Notes: generated from the sequence alone by a model not told the origin. 42,302 bases of DNA from an uncultured Eubacteriaceae bacterium (GCA_903789635.1 CAIFEY010000028.1:1-42302); one strand, 5' to 3'. Shown: positions 1 through 8,422, numbered from the stretch's first letter. Numbers and translations: made by a program.

Positions 1-684
1 ATCACAGGTGGTCATAAAGTTGCGAACAAGTGGTCAGATCACGAATAATATACAGGTGGAACGCGATTTACCGAATTCCATAATAGTGAAAAATCGACGT
101 CACTACATAACAGGTTCTGAGAGCCGCTTATCCTTATAGAATTATCACCATTGTAATTGAATGTGTCCTCAGAAATCCAACTGCTTTGCACGGCCTTTTC
201 AGACAAAAAATCGTCCGCGACGACCTCATGGCGATTCAAATTTATACGCCGCGCGCAAATATACAGTTAATTTGAATGATTATTCACCGCTGCGGACGCT
301 TACAGGGAATATCCGAGCCATATCAGTACCGCCCGCGGGCTATTTCCATGCAGCATCGAGTCCATTATAATTTGTCAGACTACTTCACCCGCTTTTTGGC
401 GGCGAAAAAGTTCCACCAAGGCTCAGAAAAATACGCATTGCTGAAAATCGGAAAATCCGTTCTGCCAAACTTGAAAATTTCGCTCCCTGCTGAAAAGCCG
501 AAGGCACGAATGGCTCTCAGAGTGTTTCTCCCATTGATAAAATCTATGCATACAAAATACACATGTATGATCGAGGCCCGTGCGCGGCGGCATGCCAATC
601 GCACCGCATCATCGCAGAGCACAGGGAGCGGGCCCGCGCACGGCGGCGCACCGGTCGCATCGCACCGCCGCGGGCCTGTGGAAA
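1..684. other. Left-edge intergenic region, no gene recognised
   Basis: No open frame here has a convincing start, a ribosome-binding site or family resemblance. The first 60 bases carry the heptamer GTGGTCA twice (8-14 and 30-36, 22 bp apart), followed by a related GGTGGA near 56. Repeated TGGTCA-type motifs occur at the ends of some IS21-like elements, so this could be the edge of an element lying mostly outside the window, but that is only a suggestion. The rest is moderately AT-rich and turns very GC-rich after about 570. Confidence 0.5.
631..676 (-). terminator. GC-rich hairpin after yigZ, possible terminator
   Basis: The 8-bp arms GGCCCGCG (631-638) and CGCGGGCC (669-676) enclose further GC-rich pairing. 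The hairpin begins 8 bp beyond the yigZ stop codon. There is no U-run on the minus strand after it, so intrinsic termination is uncertain; it may instead protect the 3' end of the mRNA. Confidence 0.35.
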
Positions 685-1320
685 CTATAATTCAATAGGT
701 GCCGCGAACAGGCGGTGCTCCTCGCCTAAGGGCTGGATCTGGCCGTTGGTCAGGCCGGCCATGATCTCGGTGATGGCGGCGCGGTCGGATTCCTCGAGGA
801 AGAGGTGGAAGGCGACCTGGTCGGTGTATTCGACGTCGGCGATCTCGGCTTTGCCGTCGAACGGGAAGGCGGAGATGCGGCTGAAGGTGCTGTAGTCGGT
901 CGCGTAGGAGATCGCGAGCTTGTCCTGCATCGCGGCAGGCTGGGATGCGGCGAGGCCGGCCTTGGCGGCCTGGGTGTAGGCTCTGACCAGGCCGCCGGTT
1001 CCGAGCTTGGTGCCGCCGAAGTAGCGCGTCACGACGATCACGAGGTTGGTGAAGTGCTCATTGACCAGCATCTGAACGATCGGCGCGCCGGAGGTTCCCT
1101 GCGGCTCGCCGTCGTCGCTCCCCCACTGCAGCTGGAATTTGTCGCCGATGACCATCGCCGGGACGTTGTGGGTCGCGTTGTAGTGTTTTTTTCTGATCGT
1201 CCGGATGAACTCCTCCGCCTCCTCCCTGCTCGATGCGGGAGAGGCGTATGCGATGAACCGGGATTTTTGGATGACGATTTCTGCGCTTCCCTGTTCCAGT
1301 ACCGTTCTGTATACTTCCAT
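685..1320 (-). CDS. yigZ: YigZ/IMPACT family protein
   Basis: A 211-residue protein of the YigZ/IMPACT (UPF0029) family, of normal length. The N-terminal UPF0029 domain shows the hallmark DGEPQGTSGAPI at about residues 70-81 and VVTRYFGGTKLGTGGL at about 97-112. The C-terminal ~70 residues fit the DUF1949 ferredoxin-like domain. Family members are linked to translation control, and E. coli YigZ is a cytosolic protein of unsettled biochemistry, so no specific reaction is assigned. The start has a GGAGGA ribosome-binding site 6 bases upstream. It is a single gene set between repeat-rich non-coding stretches, with a 15-bp tandem duplication (1344-1373) immediately upstream of its ribosome-binding region. 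Confidence 0.9.
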   Translation of the reverse strand: MEVYRTVLEQGSAEIVIQKSRFIAYASPASSREEAEEFIRTIRKKHYNATHNVPAMVIGDKFQLQWGSDDGEPQGTSGAPIVQMLVNEHFTNLVIVVTRYFGGTKLGTGGLVRAYTQAAKAGLAASQPAAMQDKLAISYATDYSTFSRISAFPFDGKAEIADVEYTDQVAFHLFLEESDRAAITEIMAGLTNGQIQPLGEEHRLFAAPIEL

Positions 1321-1343
1321 CCGAATTTCCTCCGTTTTCTATA

Positions 1344-1373
1344 TTCTGTCGATTAGTGTTCTGTCGATTAGTA
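1344..1373 (-). repeat. 15-bp tandem duplication upstream of yigZ
   Basis: Two head-to-tail copies of CTAATCGACAGAA plus two bases (minus-strand reading) lie 24-53 bp before the yigZ start. Related CTAATCGA words occur at about 1846-1853 and 42175-42182, inside the two copies of the long repeat. It could be a double protein-binding site or a replication-slippage duplication. Confidence 0.6.
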
Positions 1374-1570
1374 ATTGATAGCAGTTGATAATAACTGAAA
1401 AAATGACGGCGCTGGCGGCTGATGCAGTGCACTTGTATGCACCATACACCATTTCTTGGCAATAACGATAGCTCGATTGCGATTCCGGCGCCCGGATCTC
1501 CCTGATCGACGGGGGTATGACTCGCCGCCGTTGGGAATTTTGCCTGCTCAGATGCCATTTTCCCAACGCT

Positions 1571-1921
1571 CCAAAAAAAGTTAGGTAAAACGGCGCCGAA
1601 AATCCATTATTCCTACATCACGGAGCGGCCGGCGGGCGGTCCGGTCGCTGCGGGCAGGTCCCAATCACTGATTTGATCATCGCGTCCGCCGACATTGACT
1701 GCACCGCCGCCATCATCCTTGACAAACCGTACAATCCGCCGCACAATACAGCCTCATTGACATACGTTTTCCAACGGCGGCGGCATTGTTCCTAACGCCC
1801 GTCGATAATCACCGCCCTGTCTATACCCCTATAAGGTATAGTCGATTCGATTAGTCACTGCAGGCGATTTTGGAATTTGGGCCCATATGAGCCATTTTCC
1901 CACATTTCCGGAGGCGCGTTT
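1571..1921 (-). repeat. Long dispersed repeat element, copy 1
   Basis: Read on the minus strand, this ~351-bp segment aligns with 41931-42279 on the plus strand, largely without gaps. Shared blocks include GCGCCTCCGGAAATGTGGG-like sequence at one end, the invariant TTGTGCGGCGGATTGT in the middle, GTGCAGTCAA a little further on, and GGATTTTCGGCGCCGTTTT followed by AACTTTTTTTG at the other end. It contains a hairpin (CTATACC 1821-1827, GGTATAG 1835-1841) whose position, but not exact sequence, is kept in copy 2. In-frame stops interrupt the frame left open in copy 2, so this copy is not coding. It could be a structured RNA, a non-autonomous mobile element or remains of an old insertion. Confidence 0.75.
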
Positions 1922-1985
1922 GGAAACATGCGTTCTACCCCTGCTTTTTCCCAAATTTCAGGCATCCGTGCGCCATCGCCCGTGC

Positions 1986-2060
1986 CCATTATTCCTAAAG
2001 CCGCCGAATCCCTGCATTTTCCTGAAATATGCAGTATACAGGCATCGCCCCACGCCGCGT
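1986..2060. repeat. Direct repeat unit a (~70 bp)
   Basis: It begins CCATTATTCCTAAAGCCGC and runs through CATTTTCCTGAAATATGCAG to a GTATACA block. Unit b lies 123 bp downstream and shares the central 29-bp core almost perfectly. The opening word is also present in the long repeat copy 1 (1604). Confidence 0.7.
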
Positions 2061-2108
2061 CAGTCAACAGCCCCGCCGCGCGCCCTGACATTCACTTGCG
2101 CCGCGCGG

Positions 2109-2180
2109 CCATTATTCTTAAAACCGCTGAATCGCATCATTTTCCTGAAATATGCAGTATACACGTATCCCCATACGCGT
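2109..2180. repeat. Direct repeat unit b (~70 bp)
   Basis: Second copy of the unit at 1986, in the same orientation, starting CCATTATTCTTAAAACCGC. The copies differ by scattered substitutions at the left and are near-identical across CATTTTCCTGAAATATGCAG and GTATACA. The reading frame is not kept between copies, which argues for non-coding repeats. Confidence 0.7.
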
Positions 2181-2525
2181 ATCACCCCACTCCCCGCAAC
2201 TCAGCAGCGCTCTCACGATTTCTATTATATTACGAATGCCGCGGGGATGCCTTATTGATTTTCAGAACACCGGCGGCGCCGGGCACGCCGGCATGGAACA
2301 GCAGGGACGGCGGCTCTTTGCGGAGGCAGTGGCTTTGCCCGGGAAGGCGGGAAACGCAAAAAAGGCGGAAGGCGATGGGCGGGCCCATCATCTTCCGTCT
2401 GATATATTCTGCGGGGTTTGGCGCCCGCAAGAGCAGATTCTGTACTGCCTGTTTTCTTTATCTATGCGTCAACACGATTATCGGTTAACACGCCCTGCAT
2501 CGGCAGGTTGGCCGGCTCAGCCGAC

Positions 2526-3299
2526 TTAAATGTCGATGTTTGCGATCTGGTCACGCAGGAAGTTGTTCGTGATCTTGATCCTGGTTCCCTTCATTCCGAG
2601 GGATCTGGACTCGATTACGCCGGCACTCTCCAGCTTGCGCAGAGCGTTGACGATGACCGAACGGGTGATGTTGAACTTGTCCGCTACCTTGCTGGCAACG
2701 AGCAGTCCTTCGTTTCCTTCCAGCTCGCCGAAGATCTTGACGACGGCGTCCAGCTCGGAGTAGGACAGTGCCTCGAGTGCCATGTCTACGGCATTCTTCT
2801 CTCTGCTGTCTGCCTCTTCCTCCAGAGCGATGCTTCTGGAAACTTCCAGTCCGACGACAGTTGCGCCGTACTCAGTGATCGCGATGTCTTCTTCATCGTA
2901 TGGCTCGTTCTCACGGAGAAGAACGACGGTAGCAACACGATTTCCGCCGAAGATCACCGGAACGATAATGTGATAGAACTCGTACTTGTTGTAGTCATCC
3001 CCGATAATTGCTGTGATGTCATCTCCGGTGATATTCTCTCTCGTCGAAGTGACCTTCAGCAGGCGGGAATTGATTTCTGGTCTCAGCACCTCGGTGCCGC
3101 TCTCATCCTTAATGATGAGGTTGTCAGGATCGCCGACTCTTGCAGCCAGGATCTTGCCGCGCTTGCTCATAACCAGAACTTCGGAATCCAGCATTTCGCC
3201 TACGGAATCGCAAAGCTCGTCAAATGCGACGTATCCTGTGGTGCTCTCGGACAGCATCCTGTTTAGCTCTCGGATTTTCGATAATAAACTTTTACTCAT
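2526..3299 (-). CDS. codY: GTP-sensing global transcription regulator CodY
   Basis: CodY, 257 residues, the usual length. The N-terminal two-thirds match the GAF domain that binds branched-chain amino acids. The C-terminal winged helix-turn-helix spans about residues 202-245, with the motif ASKVADKFNITRSVIVNALR and the SLGMKGTRIKI wing. CodY represses or activates nutrient, motility and competence genes while GTP and isoleucine are high. The start has AGAAAGG about 10 bases upstream. It follows hslV and hslU, as in the Bacillus codV-clpQ-clpY-codY operon, but a 242-bp gap with its own promoter-like and CodY-box-like sequences suggests separate, possibly self-controlled, transcription. Confidence 0.97.
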   Translation of the reverse strand: MSKSLLSKIRELNRMLSESTTGYVAFDELCDSVGEMLDSEVLVMSKRGKILAARVGDPDNLIIKDESGTEVLRPEINSRLLKVTSTRENITGDDITAIIGDDYNKYEFYHIIVPVIFGGNRVATVVLLRENEPYDEEDIAITEYGATVVGLEVSRSIALEEEADSREKNAVDMALEALSYSELDAVVKIFGELEGNEGLLVASKVADKFNITRSVIVNALRKLESAGVIESRSLGMKGTRIKITNNFLRDQIANIDI

Positions 3300-3356
3300 A
3301 CTTCATCAGCCTTTCTCTTACCACGCACACAATAATAAGTTTATCGATTTAATATT

Positions 3357-3386
3357 TTATTAAAAACACTGTATCTAGATTGCCAA
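3357..3386 (-). promoter_or_regulatory. Candidate codY promoter
   Basis: On the minus strand TTGGCA (3381-3386) is followed after 18 bases by TAATAA (3357-3362). The match to the sigma-A consensus is moderate, and the -10 lies about 58 bp before the codY start. It sits directly downstream of a CodY-box-like sequence. Confidence 0.4.
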
Positions 3387-3391
3387 ACTAG

Positions 3392-3406
3392 TAAATTCAG
3401 AAATCT
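3392..3406 (-). promoter_or_regulatory. CodY-box-like sequence upstream of codY
   Basis: The minus-strand sequence AGATTTCTGAATTTA matches the CodY consensus AATTTTCWGAAAATT at 10 of 15 positions. It abuts the candidate -35 box. Autoregulation of codY is known in Bacillales; here it is a weak suggestion given five mismatches. Confidence 0.3.
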
Positions 3407-3442
3407 GACAGTATTCCTAAACAATTTGATATGGATTTGGTT

Positions 3443-3481
3443 AGGTTTCCTGTTAGTACTTATCTCACATACAGGAAACCT
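3443..3481 (-). other. Perfect 11-bp inverted repeat between hslU and codY
   Basis: AGGTTTCCTGT (3443-3453) and ACAGGAAACCT (3471-3481) pair perfectly around a 17-base spacer. It lies about 60 bp beyond the hslU stop and is not followed by a U-run. It may be an operator, an mRNA-stabilising hairpin or a processing site separating hslVU from codY. Confidence 0.55.
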
Positions 3482-3541
3482 GCGCCCTCCACCGGCGGCT
3501 TTCGCCTCCGTCCTATGTGCACAGCACACTCTGCATCAGCA

Positions 3542-4987
3542 TTACAGAATGTACTTTTGAATGTCATCTCTTTCGATGGTATCCGCGAATTTCTCTTTCA
3601 CAAATTCCTGAGTGATAACGGTCTTGCCTTCCGGTCCCTCTTCCGGCATGTCGTAGGAGATATCCTCCAGCAGGCGTTCCAGAATCGTCGACAGGCGGCG
3701 TGCACCGATGTTCTCGTTCTGCTGGTTCATCAGGGATGCGATCTCTGCGATCTCTTCAATCGCGTCGTCGGTGAACTCCAGATGAATCCCTTCTGTTGCC
3801 AGCAGAGCCTGGTGCTGTTTTACAATTGCGTTCTTAGGAACGGTCAGGATCTGCATCAGGTCATCCTTGGTCAGATTCTGGAGCTCTACGCGGATCGGGA
3901 AACGACCCTGCAGCTCAGGAATCAGGTCCGTCGGCTTGGAGACGCTGAACGCGCCCGCTCCAATGAACAGGATGTGATCGGTCTTAACCGAACCGTACTT
4001 GGTGTTGACAACGCTTCCCTCTACGATCGGCAGAATGTCACGCTGTACACCCTCCCTGGAGACATCCGCGCCCGATCCGTATCCGGATCCTGCGGCGATC
4101 TTATCGATCTCGTCAATGAAGATGATTCCGTTCTGCTCCGCGTTTTCGATCGCGTCGTCGGTAACGGTATCCATGTCCAGGAGTTTGGACGCCTCCTCCT
4201 CGCGGAGGACTTTTCTGGCATCCTTGACCTTCATCTTCTTGGTCTTGGTCTTCTTAGGCATCATATTGCCGAAAATATTTCCGATTGCGATACTCATGCC
4301 CTCGTTGCTCATATCCAGCTCGTTGCTTCTCGGTACATCTTCTACCTTGATTTCCACGAACTGATCTTCCAGCAATCCCTTGCGAAGCTGATCTCTGACC
4401 TGCTCCCTCGCCATCTGAATGTCCGATGACTCGTTTGCCGTCTCCTGCTTCTGCTGGTTCTGCTCGTAAAGCTGTTTCTGACTCGGGTAGCCGCCGCTGT
4501 TCCTCAGAAAATCGAACGGGTTGCTGTTCTGATTCTGCTGATTGGCAGCTGTTCCGGATTTTCCCGGAACCATGGCCTCTACGATTCGGTCCTCTACCAT
4601 GCGGTCAGCGATGTCGTATTTCTCCTGCATCGCGTTCTGCTTGGTGATGCGCATCGATGCCTCCACCAGGTCTCTGACCATGGAGTCTACATCTCTTCCT
4701 ACATAGCCGACCTCCGTAAACTTGGTCGCCTCGACCTTTACGAACGGAGCTTTCATCAGCTTGGCAAGTCTCCTTGCAATCTCTGTCTTTCCGCATCCGG
4801 TAGGACCCATCATCAGGATATTCTTAGGTGTGATCTCCTCTCTCATTTCTTCCGGAACCAGATTCCGTCTGTAACGATTTCTCAGCGCTACTGCTACGGA
4901 ACGCTTAGCCTTGTCCTGTCCGATAATATATTTATCCAGTTCGGCTACAATTTCCTTCGGAGTCAAACCCTGGATCTTATCCGCCAT
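3542..4987 (-). CDS. hslU: ATP-dependent protease ATPase subunit HslU (ClpY)
   Basis: AAA+ unfoldase of the two-component HslUV protease, 481 residues from the chosen start. Walker A is GPTGCGKTE at 61-69 (the family usually has V where this has C), and Walker B IIFIDEID is at about 287-294. The intermediate domain (about 110-250) holds an Asn/Gln-rich stretch near 145-185. The C-terminus ends DDIQKYIL, consistent with the tail that docks into HslV. The frame is open 13 codons further upstream, but the start MADKIQ has a strong purine-rich ribosome-binding site (AAAGGGGGAAG). It lies downstream of hslV in the same orientation. Confidence 0.96.
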   Translation of the reverse strand: MADKIQGLTPKEIVAELDKYIIGQDKAKRSVAVALRNRYRRNLVPEEMREEITPKNILMMGPTGCGKTEIARRLAKLMKAPFVKVEATKFTEVGYVGRDVDSMVRDLVEASMRITKQNAMQEKYDIADRMVEDRIVEAMVPGKSGTAANQQNQNSNPFDFLRNSGGYPSQKQLYEQNQQKQETANESSDIQMAREQVRDQLRKGLLEDQFVEIKVEDVPRSNELDMSNEGMSIAIGNIFGNMMPKKTKTKKMKVKDARKVLREEEASKLLDMDTVTDDAIENAEQNGIIFIDEIDKIAAGSGYGSGADVSREGVQRDILPIVEGSVVNTKYGSVKTDHILFIGAGAFSVSKPTDLIPELQGRFPIRVELQNLTKDDLMQILTVPKNAIVKQHQALLATEGIHLEFTDDAIEEIAEIASLMNQQNENIGARRLSTILERLLEDISYDMPEEGPEGKTVITQEFVKEKFADTIERDDIQKYIL

Positions 4988-5126
4988 GATTATTCTTCCC
5001 CCTTTATATATATTAATTATACCCACTTTTATCTGAAAAAGTCAAACAATTTCGTTCTGTTCCAACTTTATAACATTAATGACAATTAACCCATATTTGT
5101 GTATAAAGTTGATTGTTATAAAGCTA

Positions 5127-5669
5127 TCAATCGAGCTTTTCTACAGTAATGTGATCATTTGTGTAGACGCAGATGGAAGACGCAATCTTCAGAGACTCCC
5201 TGACGATATCCTCGGCCTTCATATCCGTGTGGTTGTACAGCGCGTTAGCCGCGGAGTATGCGTAGTTTCCGCCGGATCCGATCGCGACAAACTGCTCGTC
5301 CGGCTCGATGATCTCGCCGTTTCCGGACAGGACCAGGATGTCGTCCTTATCCATGACGATCATCAGCGCCTCCAGGCTTCTCATGCCCTTGTCGGAGCGC
5401 CACATCTGCGCTAAATCAACGGCTGCACGTCTCAGGTTTCCGCCGTGCTCCTCCAGCTTGCTCTCGAATTTCTCCGTCAAAGTAAACGCGTCAGCTACCG
5501 AACCGGCGAACCCGGTCAGTACTTCGCCGTGGTAAATCTTCTTGACCTTGACGGCTCCGTTCTTCATAATTGCGGTCTCGCCCATCGTGACCTGGCCATC
5601 GCCTCCGATCGCCACATCGTCCTGGCCTCTTCTTACGGCACAAATCGTCGTTGCGTGGAATTCCACCAT
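5127..5669 (-). CDS. hslV: ATP-dependent protease catalytic subunit HslV (ClpQ)
   Basis: Proteasome-beta-like peptidase of HslUV, 180 residues. The N-terminus reads [14 protein letters not shown]. In most HslV the catalytic Thr follows the initiator Met, but here, as in Bacillus ClpQ (MSSFHATT), six residues precede the TT pair. Unlike Bacillus ClpQ there is no Ser at position 2, so either the MVEFHA segment is removed to expose Thr7 or the start is used differently. Conserved family segments include [20 protein letters not shown] and IGSGGNYA. The start has AAGGAGG 9 bases upstream. A good promoter (5768-5796) and two palindromes (5802-5829) lie upstream, suggesting its own regulated promoter rather than readthrough from topA. 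Confidence 0.95.
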   Translation of the reverse strand: MVEFHATTICAVRRGQDDVAIGGDGQVTMGETAIMKNGAVKVKKIYHGEVLTGFAGSVADAFTLTEKFESKLEEHGGNLRRAAVDLAQMWRSDKGMRSLEALMIVMDKDDILVLSGNGEIIEPDEQFVAIGSGGNYAYSAANALYNHTDMKAEDIVRESLKIASSICVYTNDHITVEKLD

Positions 5670-5767
5670 AACTTCTTTGCCTCCTTAATCATACTTTGCC
5701 GTATTCTCAGCGAACTTGACGATTATGTACAAGTTCTGATGCACGCGGCATTTGATTAATTCTACTC

Positions 5768-5796
5768 ATTATTATTGATTTTCAAACAACGTGCAA
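5768..5796 (-). promoter_or_regulatory. Candidate hslVU promoter
   Basis: On the minus strand TTGCAC (5791-5796) and AATAAT (5768-5773) are separated by 17 bases, about 100 bp before the hslV start. This is a good sigma-A-type arrangement. Confidence 0.55.
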
Positions 5797-5801
5797 GCAA
5801 T

Positions 5802-5829
5802 ATTTTCGAAAATTCATTTTGCGAAAATG
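5802..5829 (-). promoter_or_regulatory. Tandem palindromes upstream of hslVU promoter
   Basis: ATTTTCGAAAAT (5802-5813) is a perfect palindrome, and CATTTTGCGAAAATG (5815-5829) is a second one with 6-bp arms. They lie side by side immediately upstream of the -35 box, a typical place for a regulator. The sequence does not match the CIRCE or CtsR consensus I know. Confidence 0.4.
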
Positions 5830-5988
5830 TCAATATAAAATATTGTATACACACATACACGTTTTCGATGTATTTTTATGCACAGGCACAAGGGGTGCCG
5901 TGCGGTCATTTCCGTATTCCGGCAGCCGAGGTCGTGCCCCTGGCCCGGTTTATTTTGTCCCTCGGAGACGCTATTCAGTTCCTCAGGA

Positions 5989-6025
5989 CAAAGTTAACCA
6001 GCAGCAGAGTTAAAGGAACTGCTGG
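5989..6025 (-). terminator. Possible topA terminator
   Basis: CCAGCAG (6019-6025 on the plus strand reads CTGCTGG) pairs with CTGCTGG (5998-6004 reads CCAGCAG), followed on the minus strand by TTAACTTT. The stem is good but the U-run is weak. It starts about 22 bp after the topA stop. Confidence 0.4.
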
Positions 6026-6047
6026 GTATCTTTTGTCTGAAAAGACG

Positions 6048-8384
6048 TTACTCCTTATACTTGCAGGTCGGATTGGAGCAGGCCAGCGTCGTGGTCTTGG
6101 TCTTCTTCTCGACCAGGATGCTTCCGCAGAGCGGACATTTCTTGTCGACCGGCTTGTTCCAGAATGACTCCTTGCACTCCGGCCATCCGCTGCAGCCGTA
6201 GAAAATGCGGCCCTTGCGGGTGTGCTTCTCGATCAGGTCCTTTCCGCAGGACGGACACTTGACCCCGATCTTGACGACCAGAGGCTTGGTGTTCTTGCAC
6301 TCCGGATAACCGCTGCAGGCGATGAAATCACCGAACCTGCCGCTCTTGATGACCATCGGCCTTCCGCAGAGTTCGCAGGTCTCGCCGGTCGGACGGTCCT
6401 GGACCTCGACCTTCTGGATTTCCGCGTCGGCGGCGTCGAGCTCTTTCTTGAACGGTCCGTAGAAGTCGCTGATGACCTGTTTCCAGTCGGTCCCCTTGAC
6501 TTCGACGTCGTCCAGCGTGTTCTCGAGCTCGGCCGTGAATCCGGAATCGACGATGTCCTTGAAGTAGTTCTCCATCAGGTCGTCGACGATGAATCCGAGG
6601 TCGGTCGGAACCAGGCTCTTCTTCTCGCGCTTGACGTAGCGTCTTCCGGTCAGCGTGTTCACGATCGGCGCGTACGTGCTCGGGCGGCCGATGTCCCTGG
6701 TCTCGAGTTCCTTGACCAGGCTCGCCTCGGTGAATCTCGCCGGCGGCTGCGTGAAGTTCTGCTCGCCCTCGAGCTTCTGCAGGTTCAGCTGCTCGCCCTC
6801 CTCCAGAACCGGCAGAATCTTGCTGCTGTCCTCGGAGTTGACGTGGTAGACCTTTCTGCATCCGTCGAACAGCATGCGGGAGCCCGATGCGCGGAAACCG
6901 TAGTTGGCGCATGCGATGGATACCTGCAGGCTGTCGTAGCGTGCCGGCGCCATCTGGCTGGCCAGGAACCTCGTCCAGATCAGGTTGTAGAGTTTAAACT
7001 GGTCGTTGGACAAAGACTCCTTAACGTCTTCCGGAGCCAGGCTGACGTCTGCCGGGCGGATCGCCTCGTGCGCGTCCTGGATGTCTTTCTTCTTGTTCGA
7101 ATATATTTTGCCGCCGTAGTACTCCGGTCCGAAGCTCCCGTTGATGTAGTCCTTGGACGCTGCCCTCGCCTCATCCGAGACGCGGACGGAATCGGTACGC
7201 AGGTAGGTGATCAGTCCGACCGTTCCCCTGCCCTTGATGTCGACTCCTTCATACAGCTGCTGGGCGATCATCATCGTCTTTCGCGTGGCGAAGTTGATGC
7301 GGTTCGCGGCGTCCTGCTGCAGGCTGGAGGTCGTATACGGCGGGTACGGATTCCTGACCGTCTCCCTTCTCGTGAGTTTCTCGACGGTGTACGGCTTTCC
7401 GCTGAGGTCGTTCATCACCTCGTCCTTCTCGGCTTCCGTGTGGATGGCAAGCTTCTTGCCGTCCCTGGTCGTCAGCTTGGCCTGGAAGATCTCGCCCTTC
7501 TTAAAGGATGCGGTGACCGTCCAGTATTCCTCCGGGATGAAGTTCTGAATTTCCTTCTCGCGGTCGCAGATGATCTTCAGCGCCGCCGACTGCACGCGTC
7601 CTGCGGACAGCCCGCGCTTCACCTTCCGCCAGAGCAGAGGGCTGATCTGGTATCCCACGAGTCGGTCGAGCACGCGGCGCGCCTGCTGCGCGTCGACTAG
7701 GCTCTGGTCGATCGGACGCGGATGCTTGATCGCTTCCTTTACGACCGGCTTGGTGATCTCGTTGAAGGTCACACGGCACGGCTCCGTCGGATCGATGCCG
7801 AGCAGGTAGGCCAGATGCCAGGAAATCGCCTCTCCCTCGCGGTCCGGGTCGGTTGCCAGGTACACGCGGGAGGCCTTCTTGGCTTCCTTCTTTAATTCCT
7901 TGATCAGATCTCCTTTACCGCGGATCGAGATGTACTGCGGTTCGAAGTTGTTGTCGATATCAATTCCAAGCTTGCTCTTCGGAAGGTCCCTGACGTGGCC
8001 GACGGACGCGACGACGCGATAGGTCGAGCCTAAGAACTTTCCGATTGTCTTCGCCTTGGAAGGAGACTCCACGATGACGAGCTTCTTTTTCTTCGCGGCT
8101 GCCTTGGACTTCGTCGTCGACTTCTTTTTTGTCGTTGTCTTCGACGCCGTCTTGGCCGTCGTCTTTTTCGCCGTCCTCGAGGCGGTGGTTTTCTTCGCCG
8201 TCTCTGCGGCAGTCTTTGACGCTGTCTTCTTCGTGGTTTTCTTCGCCGCCTTCTTAGGCTGATCCGGGGCGGCCACATCGTCAGCAGCCGGGAGGCTGTC
8301 CTCCGTGCTGCCAGCGGTGACCAGGCCGGATGTTTCTATATTTTCTGCTGCAGCCTCAGCGGCTGCGGATTGAACAAATTCCAT
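6048..8384 (-). CDS. topA: DNA topoisomerase I with basic N-terminal extension
   Basis: Type IA topoisomerase that relaxes negative supercoils, 778 residues. The catalytic core starts at about residue 100 with the Toprim motif LVIVESPSKAKTIGKFLG. The active-site tyrosine lies in YLRTDSVR at about residue 390. Three C-terminal C4 zinc ribbons follow (CELCGRP...CSGYPEC, CPSCGKD...CSGWPEC, CPLCGS...CSNPTC). The first ~100 residues are unusual: an acidic/Ala-rich 40 residues, then about 60 residues made almost only of Lys, Ala and Thr (KKTTAKTASK-type repeats), like histone H1 tails. Comparable Lys-rich tails are known at the C-terminus of actinobacterial TopA. The start MEFVQS is preferred to an in-frame Met 19 codons upstream because the promoter -10 (8430-8435) would place the transcript start close to that Met. 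Confidence 0.95.
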   Translation of the reverse strand: MEFVQSAAAEAAAENIETSGLVTAGSTEDSLPAADDVAAPDQPKKAAKKTTKKTASKTAAETAKKTTASRTAKKTTAKTASKTTTKKKSTTKSKAAAKKKKLVIVESPSKAKTIGKFLGSTYRVVASVGHVRDLPKSKLGIDIDNNFEPQYISIRGKGDLIKELKKEAKKASRVYLATDPDREGEAISWHLAYLLGIDPTEPCRVTFNEITKPVVKEAIKHPRPIDQSLVDAQQARRVLDRLVGYQISPLLWRKVKRGLSAGRVQSAALKIICDREKEIQNFIPEEYWTVTASFKKGEIFQAKLTTRDGKKLAIHTEAEKDEVMNDLSGKPYTVEKLTRRETVRNPYPPYTTSSLQQDAANRINFATRKTMMIAQQLYEGVDIKGRGTVGLITYLRTDSVRVSDEARAASKDYINGSFGPEYYGGKIYSNKKKDIQDAHEAIRPADVSLAPEDVKESLSNDQFKLYNLIWTRFLASQMAPARYDSLQVSIACANYGFRASGSRMLFDGCRKVYHVNSEDSSKILPVLEEGEQLNLQKLEGEQNFTQPPARFTEASLVKELETRDIGRPSTYAPIVNTLTGRRYVKREKKSLVPTDLGFIVDDLMENYFKDIVDSGFTAELENTLDDVEVKGTDWKQVISDFYGPFKKELDAADAEIQKVEVQDRPTGETCELCGRPMVIKSGRFGDFIACSGYPECKNTKPLVVKIGVKCPSCGKDLIEKHTRKGRIFYGCSGWPECKESFWNKPVDKKCPLCGSILVEKKTKTTTLACSNPTCKYKE

Positions 8385-8422
8385 AGTCAATAATACCCCT
8401 TTTAGTTTTCTGATTTCTTGTA

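Larger units (their letters stand above)
1321..2525. other. 1.2-kb intergenic region built from decayed repeats
   Basis: Several short frames are open here, but none has a ribosome-binding site or domain. The space is filled by repeats: a 15-bp tandem pair (1344-1373), one copy of the long dispersed element (1571-1921), and two ~70-bp direct repeats (1986-2060 and 2109-2180). The word CCATTATTCCTA or a close variant recurs at 1604, 1986 and 2109. The last 350 bp before codY show only small hairpins, such as CCTGC/GCAGG near 2500. Confidence 0.6.

Noticed and set aside
8-36. GTGGTCA repeats as an IS21-type element end
   Set aside because: Only two short matches at the window edge and no transposase visible. 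Mentioned as a possibility, not called as a mobile element.
1058-1566. Minus-strand frames upstream of and overlapping yigZ
   Set aside because: They cross the yigZ start and the tandem repeat, and their translations look like translated repeats.
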